From Orobanche coerulescens (lineage: Eukaryota > Streptophyta > Magnoliopsida > Lamiales > Orobanchaceae), in contig CM065819.1 of assembly GCA_033398695.1 (NCBI GenBank), forward strand, positions 10,729,501 to 10,793,500: 64,000 nucleotides of DNA. The letters run 5' to 3'. The notes under the pieces are model-generated. The model had not been told where the DNA came from. It searched no databases and saw nothing but the letters and a program-made list of their open reading frames with translations. Below are positions 10,269 through 21,428 of this stretch, in pieces (the stretch's first letter is position 1; the number at the start of each line of letters is the position of its first letter). Made by a program: the position numbers and the translations under genes.

Positions 10269-12145
10269 TATTGGGATTCCGAAAATAAAACGAAATACGC
10301 AGCGGAAATAAATACGAATCCCAAACAGGATCGATCAAGTAACGTATATACGAAAAAAAAATAAAAAAAATACAAAGATAAAGGTTCATACCCTTGAAGC
10401 CTTTGAAATAAGTCTTCGTAAATTGATGATGATCACGAACCCCATCCCGAACACAAAATCCCTTCGTTCCAAGCAACGGAAGTTCGAAGCCTCTACTTCA
10501 CACGTGTCGGAAGTTGCCCGGAAAAATCTACAACACTCCGTTCTATGAAGAACACGGCAAGGAAGTGTTGTAGGAATTTATATATCACTTTTTCTTAACT
10601 TTTATATCACCTCCAAGATGAAAAATAGAAAAGAAAAAATTTCTCCTCCCTTCCTCACAAAGAAAACTCTCGGCAGGAAGAACTCCTCTACTAGGAATAT
10701 GAGTTGTTTCTTTTTCATCTCATCATGTGTATATTTATATTATATCTCATATAATAATAATTATATATCATGTTATAATTATTTTGAGAATAAGAATCTC
10801 TACAAATAATTAAAACATGACAACATACATGCAAGGTGGTCATGTGAGGGGGGCGGCCTACTAGGAAGATTCCTAGAAAACGAGCCGAGCCATTCGGCTC
10901 ATGTACCGGACGTTCGTCAAACGACTCCGTTAAATACACTCCGTTTAATTACCAATGTATTTATATTAATTAGTTAATCTAATTAATTAATAATATCAAA
11001 TACAAATATATTTCTCTAAGAAATATAATTTAGGAACTAAATTAATTACCCGGTAACTTAATTTAATTTCATAAGACCGATATTTGATTTATCCAATAAA
11101 TCATAATTAGATATCCAATATCTAATATTAATAGAGAGATAATAAATTCGCATTTATCCGTCAACGCTCCTGATGCGCGACTCCGTAGGTCCGTCTCAGC
11201 CGGCATTGGGAGAAACCAATGAGTGCGGGCAGCACTTAGCTAGCCTAGCGGGCCGCACTGTAAACCCCGACTGAGAACGAATGAAGGGATCATTCCAGAA
11301 CCATTATGTCGTGAATACTATATACGTATAGACCCTTTATCAGATGTCCCGGTCAAGTCTTCGGGTCACGGTAAAGTCAAACCCTACTATTGACTAGACT
11401 ATATACATGTGTTAATGCAAATCAAGACCGACTGATTAATAGTGTATCTAATACGACTATATCAGAATGCTTTGGCCAAAGACTCATGATCTTATTTGCC
11501 ATTAACCGTATAGGACATACGCCTGCTCACTAACAGGAGATAGAATCCTTTCTTTGCATACAGTAAAGACTGCTACCTGCCCGTATAGTCCGCACTTCGA
11601 GGTCGACTCAGCAATTAAGCAAATGAGTCTAACTACTCTAATGACAAACTAAACGTCACAGGCACATCTTCTACTGAACCCTCAAGTCAAAGGTCCACGT
11701 ATACTATCACAACCTTTCGATTCATCATCGACTCTCCGAGAGTGAATACCGTGTGACTGAATCGAGTATGAGTCGTGTTCGAGTATACTAGTCCCACCAA
11801 TATACTTTATAACTATGCTATCAAGACGTGCACACGTCCTAGCATCAGTTATACAAGTCTTATTAAAACTTAATGCCCATTTAAGTTTATTGACTTGCGA
11901 ACGATTTACGTAAATAAAATTTAAACACTTCCAGTGCATTTTCTCTTATCCCATAACGAGAATGGAATGTTCAGTTTATTTACATGGACTTCACTTCAAT
12001 GTTTACCAAGTCAAGAATGCAATTGAAATACAATAAACAGTGAATGAATCGAATTGCCTTTTTATTATTTACTATTCCATAATTACAAGTACAATGCCCA
12101 TACTCTCTCATCCCCTGAGTGGCATTCGAGGGCATATTCCTAACA
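10269..12145 (-). repeat. Copia-B 3' LTR
   Basis: The 1877-base LTR begins (minus strand) with TGTTAGGAATATGCC and ends with GGAATCCCAATA. A TATA-like TATATAAATT lies at about 10573-10585. Small frames inside are also found in the other LTR and do not look coding. Confidence 0.92.
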
Positions 12146-12156
12146 ATCTCCCACTT
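12146..12156 (-). other. Copia-B polypurine tract
   Basis: On the minus strand AAGTGGGAGAT stands directly before TGTTAGG, the LTR start. This is the usual copia arrangement. Confidence 0.88.
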
Positions 12157-12160
12157 GCAC

Positions 12161-15100
12161 TCAATGCCACATATCATGGTATCCAATACCCATGTTCTTT
12201 AGATGTCTTTCCAAGACAGCCTGAGATAATGTCTTAGTCAGCGGGTCAGAGACATTGTCTTCTGAGTCTACTCTTTGCAATGAAACATATCCTTTTTCCA
12301 CCATCTCTCGAACGATGTGGTACTTTCTCTCTATATGCTTGGTGTTGTGGTGAGCCCTCGGCTCCTTAGCTTGAGCGACAGCTCCATTATTATCACAGAA
12401 TAGTGATATAGGCAACTCCGTATTAGGGACCACTTGAAGTTCTTGTATAAACTTTTGCATCCAAAATGCTTCTTTGCTAGCCTCTGAGGCAGCTTGATAC
12501 TCTGCTTGGCAGGTGGAATCTGCAGTAGCGGTTTGCTTGGAGCTTCTCCAAGATACTGCTCCTCCATTGAGAGTAAACAAATACCCAGATGTCGACTTAG
12601 AGTCATCATTGTCTCCTTGAAAATCAGAATCGGTGAATCCAATCACCTTCAGTTCTCCACCACCATAAGTAAGAACTAAATCTCTAGTTATTCTTAAGTA
12701 CTTAAGAATGTTCTTTACGGCAGTCCAATGTTCCCTTCCCGGGTTTGCTTGAAATCGACTTACCATACTCACAGCGTAGGCTAAGTCTGGTCTCGTACAC
12801 AACATAGCGTACATGAGGCTACCAACTGCCGAGGCATAGGGTGCCTTACTCATCTCTCTCTTGTCTTCCTCACTTTGAGGACACATTTTCGTGGTGAGAT
12901 GAATTCCATGTCGCATGGGAAGGAAACCTCTTTTAGATTCATCCATCTTGAATCTTCTCAGGATTTTATCTATATAGAGGGCTTGGGAAAGTCCTATCAT
13001 TTTTCGCGGTCTATCTCTGTAAAGACGGATCCCTAGAATATAGGAAGCTTCTCCCAAGTCTTTCATGGAGAACGTTTTAGAAAGCCAAGCTTTCACAGTG
13101 CTGAGTATTGCTATGTTATTTTCTATAAGTAGAATATCATCTACATATAGTACTAAGAACGCAATGTTGCTCCCACTGACCTTTTTGTAAACACACGGTT
13201 CCTCCTCATTTCGTACGAAGTCAAAGTCCTTGACTGCTTTGTCAAATCGAAGTTTCCAACTCCGAGAAGCTTGCTTCAGACCATAAATGGCTCGTTGCAG
13301 CTTACACACTTTATGAATATTATCTTTGGACACAAAACCCTTAGGCTGTTCCATATAGATTTCCTCCTCGAGGTATCCATTTAGAAAAGCCGTTTTGACG
13401 TCCATTTGCCATATTTCATAATCATAATAGGCAGCAATGGCAAGCATCATGCGAACCGACTTTATCATAGCTACGGGCGAGAAGGTATCATGATAATCGA
13501 TTCCTTCCCTTTGGGTATAACCCTTTGCCACAAGCCTGGCCTTATAGGCATCAACCTTGCCATCCCCATCAGTCTTTCTCTTATAGATCCATTTATTTCC
13601 AATAGTCCTCATGCCAGTTGGAAGATCTACTAGAGTCCAGACCTGATTGGTATGCATCGAGTCTATCTCAGCTTTCATTGCTTCTTGCCATTTATCGGAG
13701 TCTACATCCACTATCTCTTGGTCATAGGTGACAGGGTCGTTTTCACTGCTATCAGGTGTGTCGTGGAGACCCAGTTCCTCGACATGTCTATAGCCATACC
13801 TCTCAGGTAAGTGAGATACCCTATTAGACCTTCGAAGTGGAGGTTGTGTTACAATAGGTTCGGTTCTTGATCCCTGATCAGATGTCTCCTTAGGAGTTTC
13901 ATTATGCTCTTCCAAAGAGATATTTCTACCCGAGCCACCTTCCTGAATGAATTCATCCTCAAGGAAGTGCGCTTGTAATGCCACAACAACCCTATGGTCT
14001 TCTGTCATGTAGAATAGATAACCCATCGAGTCCTCTGGGTATCCTATGAAACGTCCTTTTATGGACCTCGCTTCCAGTTTGTCCACCTTAGCGTTTTTGA
14101 CATAGGCTGGACATCCCCAAATCCTTATGTGATTAAGGCTTGGTTTCTTACCCTTCCACATCTCATGCGGAGTGATAGGAAAAGATTTGGAAGGACATCT
14201 ATTAAGGATATAGGCAGCGGTTAGTAAGGCATATCCCCACAGGTAAATAGGTAAATCAGTGTAATTTAACATGGAGCGAACCATGTCCAACAAAGTCCGA
14301 TTTCTCCTTTCTGAAACACCATTTAACTGTGGGGTTCCTAGAGGCGTGAATTGTGAAACTATTCCATGTTCCTTAAGGAACTCATCAAACTCAGTGCTCA
14401 TATATTCGCCACCTCGGTCCGATCGAAGTGCTTTGATATGACATCCAATTTGTTTTTCAACTAGGGCCTTAAATTCTTTGAATTTAGCAAAGGCTTCGGA
14501 TTTATGTTTCATTAAGTACACAATCCCATACCTAGTATGATCATCTGTGAACGTTATGAAATATTGATATCCATCTCGGGCTACTTCTAAAGCACCACAA
14601 ACATCGGTATGCACCAATCCAAGTTTATCGACAGCCCTTTCAAAAGTCCCTGTGAAGGGGAACTTAGTCATTTTGCCTCTAAGGCAAGATTCACAAGTTG
14701 GATAGGGTTCTACACCCAATGGACTTAAAAGTCCATCTTTCTCCATTTTCTGAACCTTGGTCTGACCAACATGACCAAGTCTAAGGTGCCATTTAAGAGC
14801 TTGATTAGTATCTTGCCTACCACGTTTCTTAGTTATAGTGTTCACTGTTGTTTTATTTTGCATGTTCAGATGATATAAACCATTCAACAATGTAGCTGTT
14901 CCAACCAATTTATTTCGAAAATAAATTTTACAACTGCCATTGCCAATGAAGAAACAAAATCCTTTCCGGTCCAAGACTGGAATGGATACAATGTTTTTAT
15001 GCCCCTTGGGCAAAACTAGTACTTCATCTAATGTCAAAATAAAACCGGATTCTAAACCTAGAAGGATTGATCCAATATCGGTTGCCTCGACACTTTGTCC

Positions 15101-15166
15101 GCTTCCAATAGTGATCATTATTTCCCCAACTTCAAGTTTTCTACTTCGTTCCAGATCTTGATTCAT
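12161..15166 (-). CDS. pol: Copia-B pol: integrase, reverse transcriptase and RNase H
   Basis: The 1001-codon frame encodes the replication enzymes of a Ty1/copia element, in copia order. Zinc-binding HHCC residues are H127, H132, C158 and C161. The integrase triad is D188, D250 and E286 (35 residues between the last two). RT has YVDD at 674-677. RNase H has D846, E889 and D925. No stop interrupts these domains. The frame stays open 42 codons upstream of the first Met and includes the protease site ILDSGATSHIC (about 15170-15202), then meets TGA at 15293-15295 inside the zinc knuckle. The natural protein is therefore the C-terminal part of a gag-pol polyprotein, not a separate start at 15166. 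Activity is possible only if that stop is bypassed or recent. Confidence 0.93.
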   Translation of the reverse strand: MNQDLERSRKLEVGEIMITIGSGQSVEATDIGSILLGLESGFILTLDEVLVLPKGHKNIVSIPVLDRKGFCFFIGNGSCKIYFRNKLVGTATLLNGLYHLNMQNKTTVNTITKKRGRQDTNQALKWHLRLGHVGQTKVQKMEKDGLLSPLGVEPYPTCESCLRGKMTKFPFTGTFERAVDKLGLVHTDVCGALEVARDGYQYFITFTDDHTRYGIVYLMKHKSEAFAKFKEFKALVEKQIGCHIKALRSDRGGEYMSTEFDEFLKEHGIVSQFTPLGTPQLNGVSERRNRTLLDMVRSMLNYTDLPIYLWGYALLTAAYILNRCPSKSFPITPHEMWKGKKPSLNHIRIWGCPAYVKNAKVDKLEARSIKGRFIGYPEDSMGYLFYMTEDHRVVVALQAHFLEDEFIQEGGSGRNISLEEHNETPKETSDQGSRTEPIVTQPPLRRSNRVSHLPERYGYRHVEELGLHDTPDSSENDPVTYDQEIVDVDSDKWQEAMKAEIDSMHTNQVWTLVDLPTGMRTIGNKWIYKRKTDGDGKVDAYKARLVAKGYTQREGIDYHDTFSPVAMIKSVRMMLAIAAYYDYEIWQMDVKTAFLNGYLEEEIYMEQPKGFVSKDNIHKVCKLQRAIYGLKQASRSWKLRFDKAVKDFDFVRNEEEPCVYKKVSGSNIAFLVLYVDDILLIENNIAILSTVKAWLSKTFSMKDLGEASYILGIRLYRDRPRKMIGLSQALYIDKILRRFKMDESKRGFLPMRHGIHLTTKMCPQSEEDKREMSKAPYASAVGSLMYAMLCTRPDLAYAVSMVSRFQANPGREHWTAVKNILKYLRITRDLVLTYGGGELKVIGFTDSDFQGDNDDSKSTSGYLFTLNGGAVSWRSSKQTATADSTCQAEYQAASEASKEAFWMQKFIQELQVVPNTELPISLFCDNNGAVAQAKEPRAHHNTKHIERKYHIVREMVEKGYVSLQRVDSEDNVSDPLTKTLSQAVLERHLKNMGIGYHDMWH

Positions 15167-15905
15167 AGTACAAATGTGAGAAGTGGCACCTGAATCCAGA
15201 ATCCATGAAGCAGAATATACAGTAGCGGAACAATTAGTTTCAAAAACAAAAAGTTCCGTACCTGATGCGCCATTAATCTTGGGACAAGTCCTTCACCAGT
15301 GGCCCAGCTCACCGCATTCAAGGCATTTGTCCGTAGGTTTTGGACCGCCTACCTTTTGAACCTTTCGGGCCTTGCCCTTTCCTTTTTGCACCCCTTTATT
15401 GGGTTTGTACTGCTCGTAGGTCTTTCTTCTTGTTCTTGGACCTCTTAGGCCCGTAAGAAATCACAAGAGCACCTCTCTCGGTTTAGTCTTCATGTTAGAC
15501 TGCGCCGTCACCAGTTTATTCATTAGCCCGGCTAATGTGCATGTAATTTCATTACGGTTGAAATTCATTACAAAGCTGCGTGAAAGAGTCGGGAGAGATT
15601 GAAGGATGAGATCAATTTGAAGGGATAAATCCATATTAAAGTTGAGCACCTCGAGCCTCTCAATCATAGAGATCATCTTGAGGACGTGGTCTCCCACTTT
15701 CTCCCCTTCTTTCATCCTAGCCGAACAAGCGCTTTGATATCTCATATCTAGCAATCTACCGTGCTCTCCATAAAGTTCGGTCAAGTGTGCGAGAATCGCC
15801 TAGCGAAGTCATTTTCTCGTGCGCTCTGCTGACTCATTAGTCATTGAGCCCATCATAAAACCACGGACTAGCACGTCATCCTTGACCCATTTTTCATGGA
15901 TGTCA
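15167..15905 (-). pseudogene. gag: Copia-B gag with zinc knuckle and protease site (broken)
   Basis: A UBN2-type copia gag is visible at 15461-15784 (YGEHGRLLDMRYQSACSARM, GDHVLKMISMIERLE), with earlier traces to about 15905. A frameshift near 15466 and a return near 15418 break the segment rich in basic residues. The CCHC knuckle (CLECGELGHW, then RTC) lies at about 15280-15325 and has a TGA at 15293-15295 where a lysine codon is usual. The protease DSGA follows in the pol frame. Confidence 0.82.
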
Positions 15906-17772
15906 ATGTCTTCTGATTACCCCTAGTCCGGATTGGAGTCGGTGGAATGTCCGCCTCCAAGACGTATCCCGAGAGACTCTATCGAGTACAATCATCGATT
16001 CGCAACGATCAACAAAGTTAGGGCCGTTAGGAGATTCTTTTCATGTAGTATTGCAAGAGGGTTTTTAGCCATTTTAGAGATATTCAATTTCTATTAATGC
16101 AAAGAATAAGACAAGATTAAATTAGAGACTTGTTTAATTATTACAGATAATAGAACATAAGGGCTTGTATAATTCTTATCTCGGCTCCCACTAATTTTAT
16201 CTAATTATACACTCCCATGTTATAATCCGAAATCATGGTTAGATCGACTTCTTAGTGGTGATCAAGTTCTTTACAAATTTTATGACGCAACCTATCAGGT
16301 TTCTTGCCAATTAATTTCTGTAAAGTGGTGTCTAACACCAACCCGTCTAACGGATGATTTGATCTTCTTTTACCCCTAGTCTTCATGCCCTCAACCTATT
16401 AGGTTTCTTGGCAATCCAGACTATCTAAGTTGTTGACCATCAACGTCTATCAGTTTGACTATTGAATCTCACCCGACAACCTATCAGGTTTCTAGGGGCG
16501 AAATTTATCACCAACCGAAGGCATCTAATGCACTCAAGAATTTTTCAACCTCTACCAAATGTACTACCCCGATAACTCGGAAGCATAGCACACCAGCTCG
16601 GGTATCAATTTTTTACGAGTTTGATGGAGGGTAGGAAACCTCGTAACCTTTTTCAAACTTAGTCTGTTTGTAGTCGGGAGAATTTCGCGATTAATGTTAC
16701 ACTTTGCACATTAATTCAATTATACGCGCGTTTGATGGTTTGTCAATCATTCAAAATGAAAAACAGAAAACAAGAACCTAGTTACTACCAACATATAGCT
16801 CATGGACCTAATTCCTAAAATCTTGGGCCAAGCGAATGACCCAATAAAAGAAAACAGTCTTCGATTCTTCGTCTTCTCGGTCGGTTGTCTTCGGTCTTCT
16901 TCATACCCAAAATAATAATTACATCATTGAAAAATTGCATCCTATACAAGTTTTTCTAGTAAATATAAATAGGCTCAAAATGGCCTTTACAACCCAATCG
17001 AATCGAACAAATCAAAAAAATAAGTCCACGAGCTATATCACCATCACATAAGGATTCCATACAACATGTAATGGCAACGAAATTAAACAATTAATCTTAA
17101 TATAAATTAATCTAATTAATCTATAAATTAATCTATTCAATTTCTACTATATTAATCCAATTAATATAAAGTGGCATTAAAATTAAATAATCAATTAATA
17201 TATTAATCCAATAAATATAAAATTAATCTATTTAATTTTAATGGTATTAATCCAATTAATACTAATAATCGTCATTTTAATTCGTTCGAAGTAATGCGGC
17301 CAAAATAATATTCTCGTTTAATTTATTTCCCTTAACACAAAAATATTCCAAATATTAATTTAGTCAAATTAAAATCCAGTTTAAATTTTGGGAAATAACT
17401 ACAACGAAATATAAACTTAAAACGGAGTCCCGGACAATCCGGTTTTAGGCCCGACCATGATCGATTCAAAATCGGGCCAAAAACCCGAGGGTCACTGGCC
17501 GAGCCATGCTTTGCGGCTGGCCGAGTTCGATCGGCGAGGCATCGGTGCCTCTTGGCGGTGCGGCCGAGCATGCTCGGCAACTGGCGGCGGCCAGGCGATC
17601 TTTGCCGGCACCTGCCGTGACCGTTTCTTCATTGTTCGGCCCGTTTCCAAAAACGTGATGCTACAACGAACAATTTAAAATCTACGATTATTCCAAACAT
17701 GATTCTAAATCATAATCATCATCCAAAAGCATTCAAAATGCACAAATAATCGTATATACGGAAACATTAACC
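15906..17772 (-). other. Copia-B 5' leader
   Basis: This 1.9 kb AT-rich stretch between primer site and gag has no coding homology. It includes several copies of a CCTATCAGGTTTCTTG-like motif (16287-16495) and a GC-rich island at 17440-17650 that gives short chance frames. Confidence 0.65.
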
Positions 17773-17786
17773 TGGCTCCGATACCA
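17773..17786 (-). other. Copia-B primer-binding site (tRNA-Met type)
   Basis: The minus strand reads TGGTATCGGAGCCA one base after the LTR end, one mismatch from TGGTATCAGAGC over the first 12 bases. Confidence 0.85.
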
Positions 17787-17787
17787 C

Positions 17788-19659
17788 TGTTGGGATTCCG
17801 AAAATAAAACGAAATACGCAGCGGAAATAAATACGAATCCCAAACATGATCGATCAAGTAACGTATATACGAAAAATAAATAAAAAATACAAAGATAAAG
17901 GTTCATACCCTTGAAGCCTTTGAAATAATTCTTCGTAAATTGATGATGATCACGAACCCCGTACCAAACACAAAATCCCTTCGTTCCAAGCAGCGAAAGT
18001 TCGAAGCCTCTACTTCACACGCGTCAGAAGTTGCCCGAAAAAATCTACAACACTCCGTTCTATGAAGAACACGGCTAGGAAGTATTGTAGGAATTTATAT
18101 ATCACTTTTTCTTAACTTTTATATCACCTACAAGATGAAAAATAGAAAAGAAAAAATTTCTCCTCCCTTCCTCACAAAGAAAACTCTCGGCAGGAAGAAC
18201 TCCTCTACTAGGAATATGAGTTGTTTCTTTTTCATCTCATCATGTGTATATTTATATTATATCTCATATAATAATTATATATCATGTTATAATTATTTTG
18301 AGAATAAGAATCTCTACAAATAATTAAAACATGACAACACACATGCAAGGTGGTCATGTGAGGGGGGCGGCCTACTAGGAAGATTCCTAGAAAACGAGCC
18401 GAGCCATTCGGCTCATGTACCGGACGTTCGTCAAACGACTCCGTTAAATACATTCCGTTTAATTATCAATGTATTTATATTAATTAATTAATCTAATTAA
18501 TTAATTATATCAAATAAAAATATATTTCTCTAAGAAATATAATTTAGGAATTAAATTAATTACCCGGTAACTTAATTTAATTTCATAAGACCGATATTTG
18601 ATTTATCCAATAAATCATAATTAGATATCCAATATCTAATATTAATAGAGAGATAATAAATTCACATTTATCCGTCAACGCTCTTGATGCGCGACTCCGT
18701 AGGTCCGTCTCAGCCGGCATTGGGAGAAACCAATGAGTGCGGGCAACACTTAGCCAGCCTAGCGGGCCGCACTGTAAACCCCGACTGAGAACGAATGAAG
18801 GGATCATTCCAGAACCATTATGTCGTGAATACTATATACGTATAGACCCTTTATCAGATGTCCCGGTCAAGTCTTCGGGTCATGGTAAAGTCAAACCCTA
18901 CTATTGACTAGACTCTATACATGTGTTAATGCAAATCAAGACCGACTGATTAATAGTGTATCTAATACGACTATATCAGAATGCTTTGGCCAAAGACTCA
19001 TGATCTTATTTGCCATTAACCGTATAGGACATACGCCTGCTCACTAACAGGAGATAGAATCCTTTCTTGGCGTACAGTAAAGACTGCTACCTGCCCGTAT
19101 AGTCCGCACTTCGAGGTCGACTCAGCAATTAAGCAAATGAGTCTAACTACTCTAATGACAAATTAAACGTCACAGGCACATCTTCTACTGAACCCTCAAG
19201 TCAAAGGTCCACATATACTATCACAACCTTTCGATTCGTCATCGACTCTCCGAGAGTGAATACCGTGTGACTGAATCAAGTATGAGTCGTGTTCGAGTAT
19301 ACTAGTCCCACCAATATACTTTATAACTATGCTATCAAGACGTGCACACGTCCTAGCATCAGTTATACAAGTCTTATTAAAACTTAATGCCCATTTAAGT
19401 TTATTGACTTGCGAACGATTTACGTAAATAAAATTTAAACACTTACAGTGCATTTTCTCTTATCCCATAACGAGAATGGAATGTTCAGTTTATTTACATG
19501 GACTTCACTTCAATATTTACCAAGTCAAGAATGCAATTGAAATACAATAAACAGTGAATGAATCGAATTGCCTTTTTATTATTTATTATTCCATAATTAC
19601 AAGTACAATGCCCATACTCTCTCATCCTATGAGTGGCATTCGAGGGCATATTCCTAACA
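17788..19659 (-). repeat. Copia-B 5' LTR
   Basis: This 1872-base LTR pairs with 10269-12145 along its whole length and ends in the canonical TG...CA. The TATA-like site is near 18090. Confidence 0.92.
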
Positions 19660-20147
19660 CATATTACCATTGTTATACTATCTATTATGCCTATGGATGC
19701 ATATCACGTCGTACAAGTATTTGATATTCATTATCTGGAAGACTGACCCCGTGGGGGCGGAACATGTTTTCATGTTTTAGGTGCTTGCGAGGAGAGAGTT
19801 GAGACACAGGGGCATGACGATGGCGATGAGGCATTCGAGCGATACTAGTCCGAGTTGTTTCGGTGTTCATGTCGGTTAGACAGTTTGGAGTACTCCACTT
19901 TCGTTAGATGTTGTCATTTTGTATTATCCGAGCAAGGCTCGTGGACATTGTTGTATTTTCATTTTGGCCATGTAGGCTCATTTTTGTCATTGGAATTCCA
20001 TATCGTAATATTATGTCGGATATCATATTAGGGACTGTGATTTCCCCTTTTGTTCAGTTTGTTGTGTTTTAGTCGTGTTCGCCTGGTCGATCTCCTAGTG
20101 TGGGGTCCACGGCACTGTAATAACCCAATGGGATCTGGGGCATTACA
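19660..20147 (+). repeat. E1 right LTR, last part
   Basis: This resumes at CATATTACCATTG, matching about 3659-4146 of the left LTR, and ends GGCATTACA. It keeps the CTGAC site, the CCCCGTGGGG hairpin and TTTTAG|GT. Copia-A resumes at 20148. Confidence 0.9.
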
Positions 20148-20880
20148 TCGGTCTAGTGCAAAGAATAACATACATGAGGCTTCCCACAACTGATGCATAA
20201 GGGACCATCTTCATGTCTTCTATCTCCTTTTGTGTCTTGGGATACATAACCTTAGATAGTTGAATTCCATGTCTGTAAGGTAGAAAACCTTTCTTGGAAT
20301 TCTCCATGCTAAATCGCTTTAACACTGTATCGATGTAGGATGCCTGGGATAAGCACAACATCCTTTTCTTCTGATCACGAAAGATCCTGATTCTAAGGAT
20401 GTGTCGTGCTTCTCCCAGATCCTTCATATCGAACTGCTTAGATAGCCATACCTCTACGTCCGACAATTCCTTCATGTTGTTTCCAATCAGAAGGATATCA
20501 TCTGCATATAGTACAAGAAACACCAACACATTTCCATCGCATTTCTTATACAAACAACTCTCATTCGGACATTGGACGAATCCATATGACTGGACAACCT
20601 CGTCAAAATGACTGTTCCAAGATCTAGATGCTTCCTTAAGTCCATAAATGGATCTCTTAAGCTCGCACACCAAGTGCTCTTCTCCTTCAACAATGAATCC
20701 CCCTGGTTGGCGCATATAGATTTCCTTGTCTAGACTCCCATTCAAGAATGCAGTCTTGACATCCATTTTCCAAATCTTCAGATCCAAAGGCACCAGGTTT
20801 AGAATGTACGCCGCTATTTCTAAGTCGTATCCCCAAAACGAAATGGGTAAATCCGAATAACTCATCACTGATCTAACCAT
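20148..20880 (-). pseudogene. Copia-A integrase end fused to RT by a deletion
   Basis: The frame starts in the end of the integrase domain (MVRSVMSYSDLPISFWGY, AAYILN) and jumps at about residue 31 (near 20788) straight into RT (KIWKMDVKTAFLNGSL), so the integrase C-terminus and RT N-terminus are missing. RT then runs on with YADD at residues 125-128 and ends at CTRP, where E1 split the gene; the RNase H part is at 1-634. Such a protein could not replicate an element. Confidence 0.88.
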
Positions 20881-21428
20881 TTCTAAAAGAGTTCTATTCC
20901 TTCTTCCAGAAACACCATTTTGTTGTGGGACGAAATCCCCTCATTCGCCAAGAAATCCAAAAACTCTCCACTAAGGTATTCGTCATGACGATCCGATCAT
21001 AGTGACTTGATACTCTTCCCATGACGTTTCTCCGTTTCAGCCTTGAAGTCTCTGAACTTGTCAAAGGCTTCAGACTTACGTCGCATCAAATAGATATATC
21101 CATATCTCGAATAATCATCTATAAACGTTATGAAGTATTCGAAACCACCCTATCCTGGATATTCATTCGACCACATACATCCGTATGAACCAATTCTAAC
21201 ACATTCTGAGCACGGTTTCCCTTATTTTTTATAACCCTTTTAATCATCTTACCTTCCAGACAGGATTCACAAATTGGAAATGACTCAACATAGAGACCAT
21301 CCAATGGGCCATCATCTATCAATCATTGAATTCTCCCAAGGTTTACATGCCCTAACCGTAAATGCCACATATATGTTTCTTTTATGCTTGAAGGTTCTTT
21401 TTATTTTTAGGTTTAGAGAAAGAATTAA
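20881..21428 (-). pseudogene. Copia-A integrase core and zinc-binding region (broken)
   Basis: The pre-integrase zinc region (CESCLEGKM) and the first Asp region (LELVHTDVCG) are readable at 21128-21322. Further integrase pieces continue leftward in other frames with several stops. The N-terminal part is beyond the MITE at 21429-22762. Confidence 0.78.

Larger units (their letters stand above)
10269..19659 (-). mobile_element. Copia-B: nearly complete Ty1/copia element
   Basis: The 9391-base minus-strand element has LTRs 17788-19659 (5') and 10269-12145 (3'), with target duplication CATAT at 10264-10268 and 19660-19664. The LTRs differ only by scattered substitutions and small indels, so it is the youngest complete element here. 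The outer end reads TATTGGG instead of TGTTGGG. The pol frame is open from the protease to the RNase H end; gag is broken. The LTR length and RNase H wording suggest the Angela/Tork group, but I cannot fix the lineage by eye. Confidence 0.93.
635..20147 (+). mobile_element. E1: gag-only Tekay-like gypsy element with 3.5 kb LTRs
   Basis: Two LTRs (635-4146 and 6611-20147 with later insertions) flank only 2464 bases of internal DNA. The internal part has a tRNA-Met-type primer site, a broken gag with two zinc knuckles and a polypurine tract, but no protease, RT or integrase. The target duplication in Copia-A is TCTGG at 630-634 and TCGG at 20148-20151 (one base lost). The LTR starts with TGTAATATC in the right copy and TCTAATATC in the left. 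The pol-less layout matches the non-autonomous class called TR-GAG in plants. The link to Tekay rests on the PPT context, the RG-rich gag start and LTR plan shared with E2, which has a chromodomain. Confidence 0.85.

Noticed and set aside
10618..10809. Small gene found again at 18135-18323
   Set aside because: Duplicate because it lies in both Copia-B LTRs; low complexity, just upstream of the TATA region on the opposite strand.
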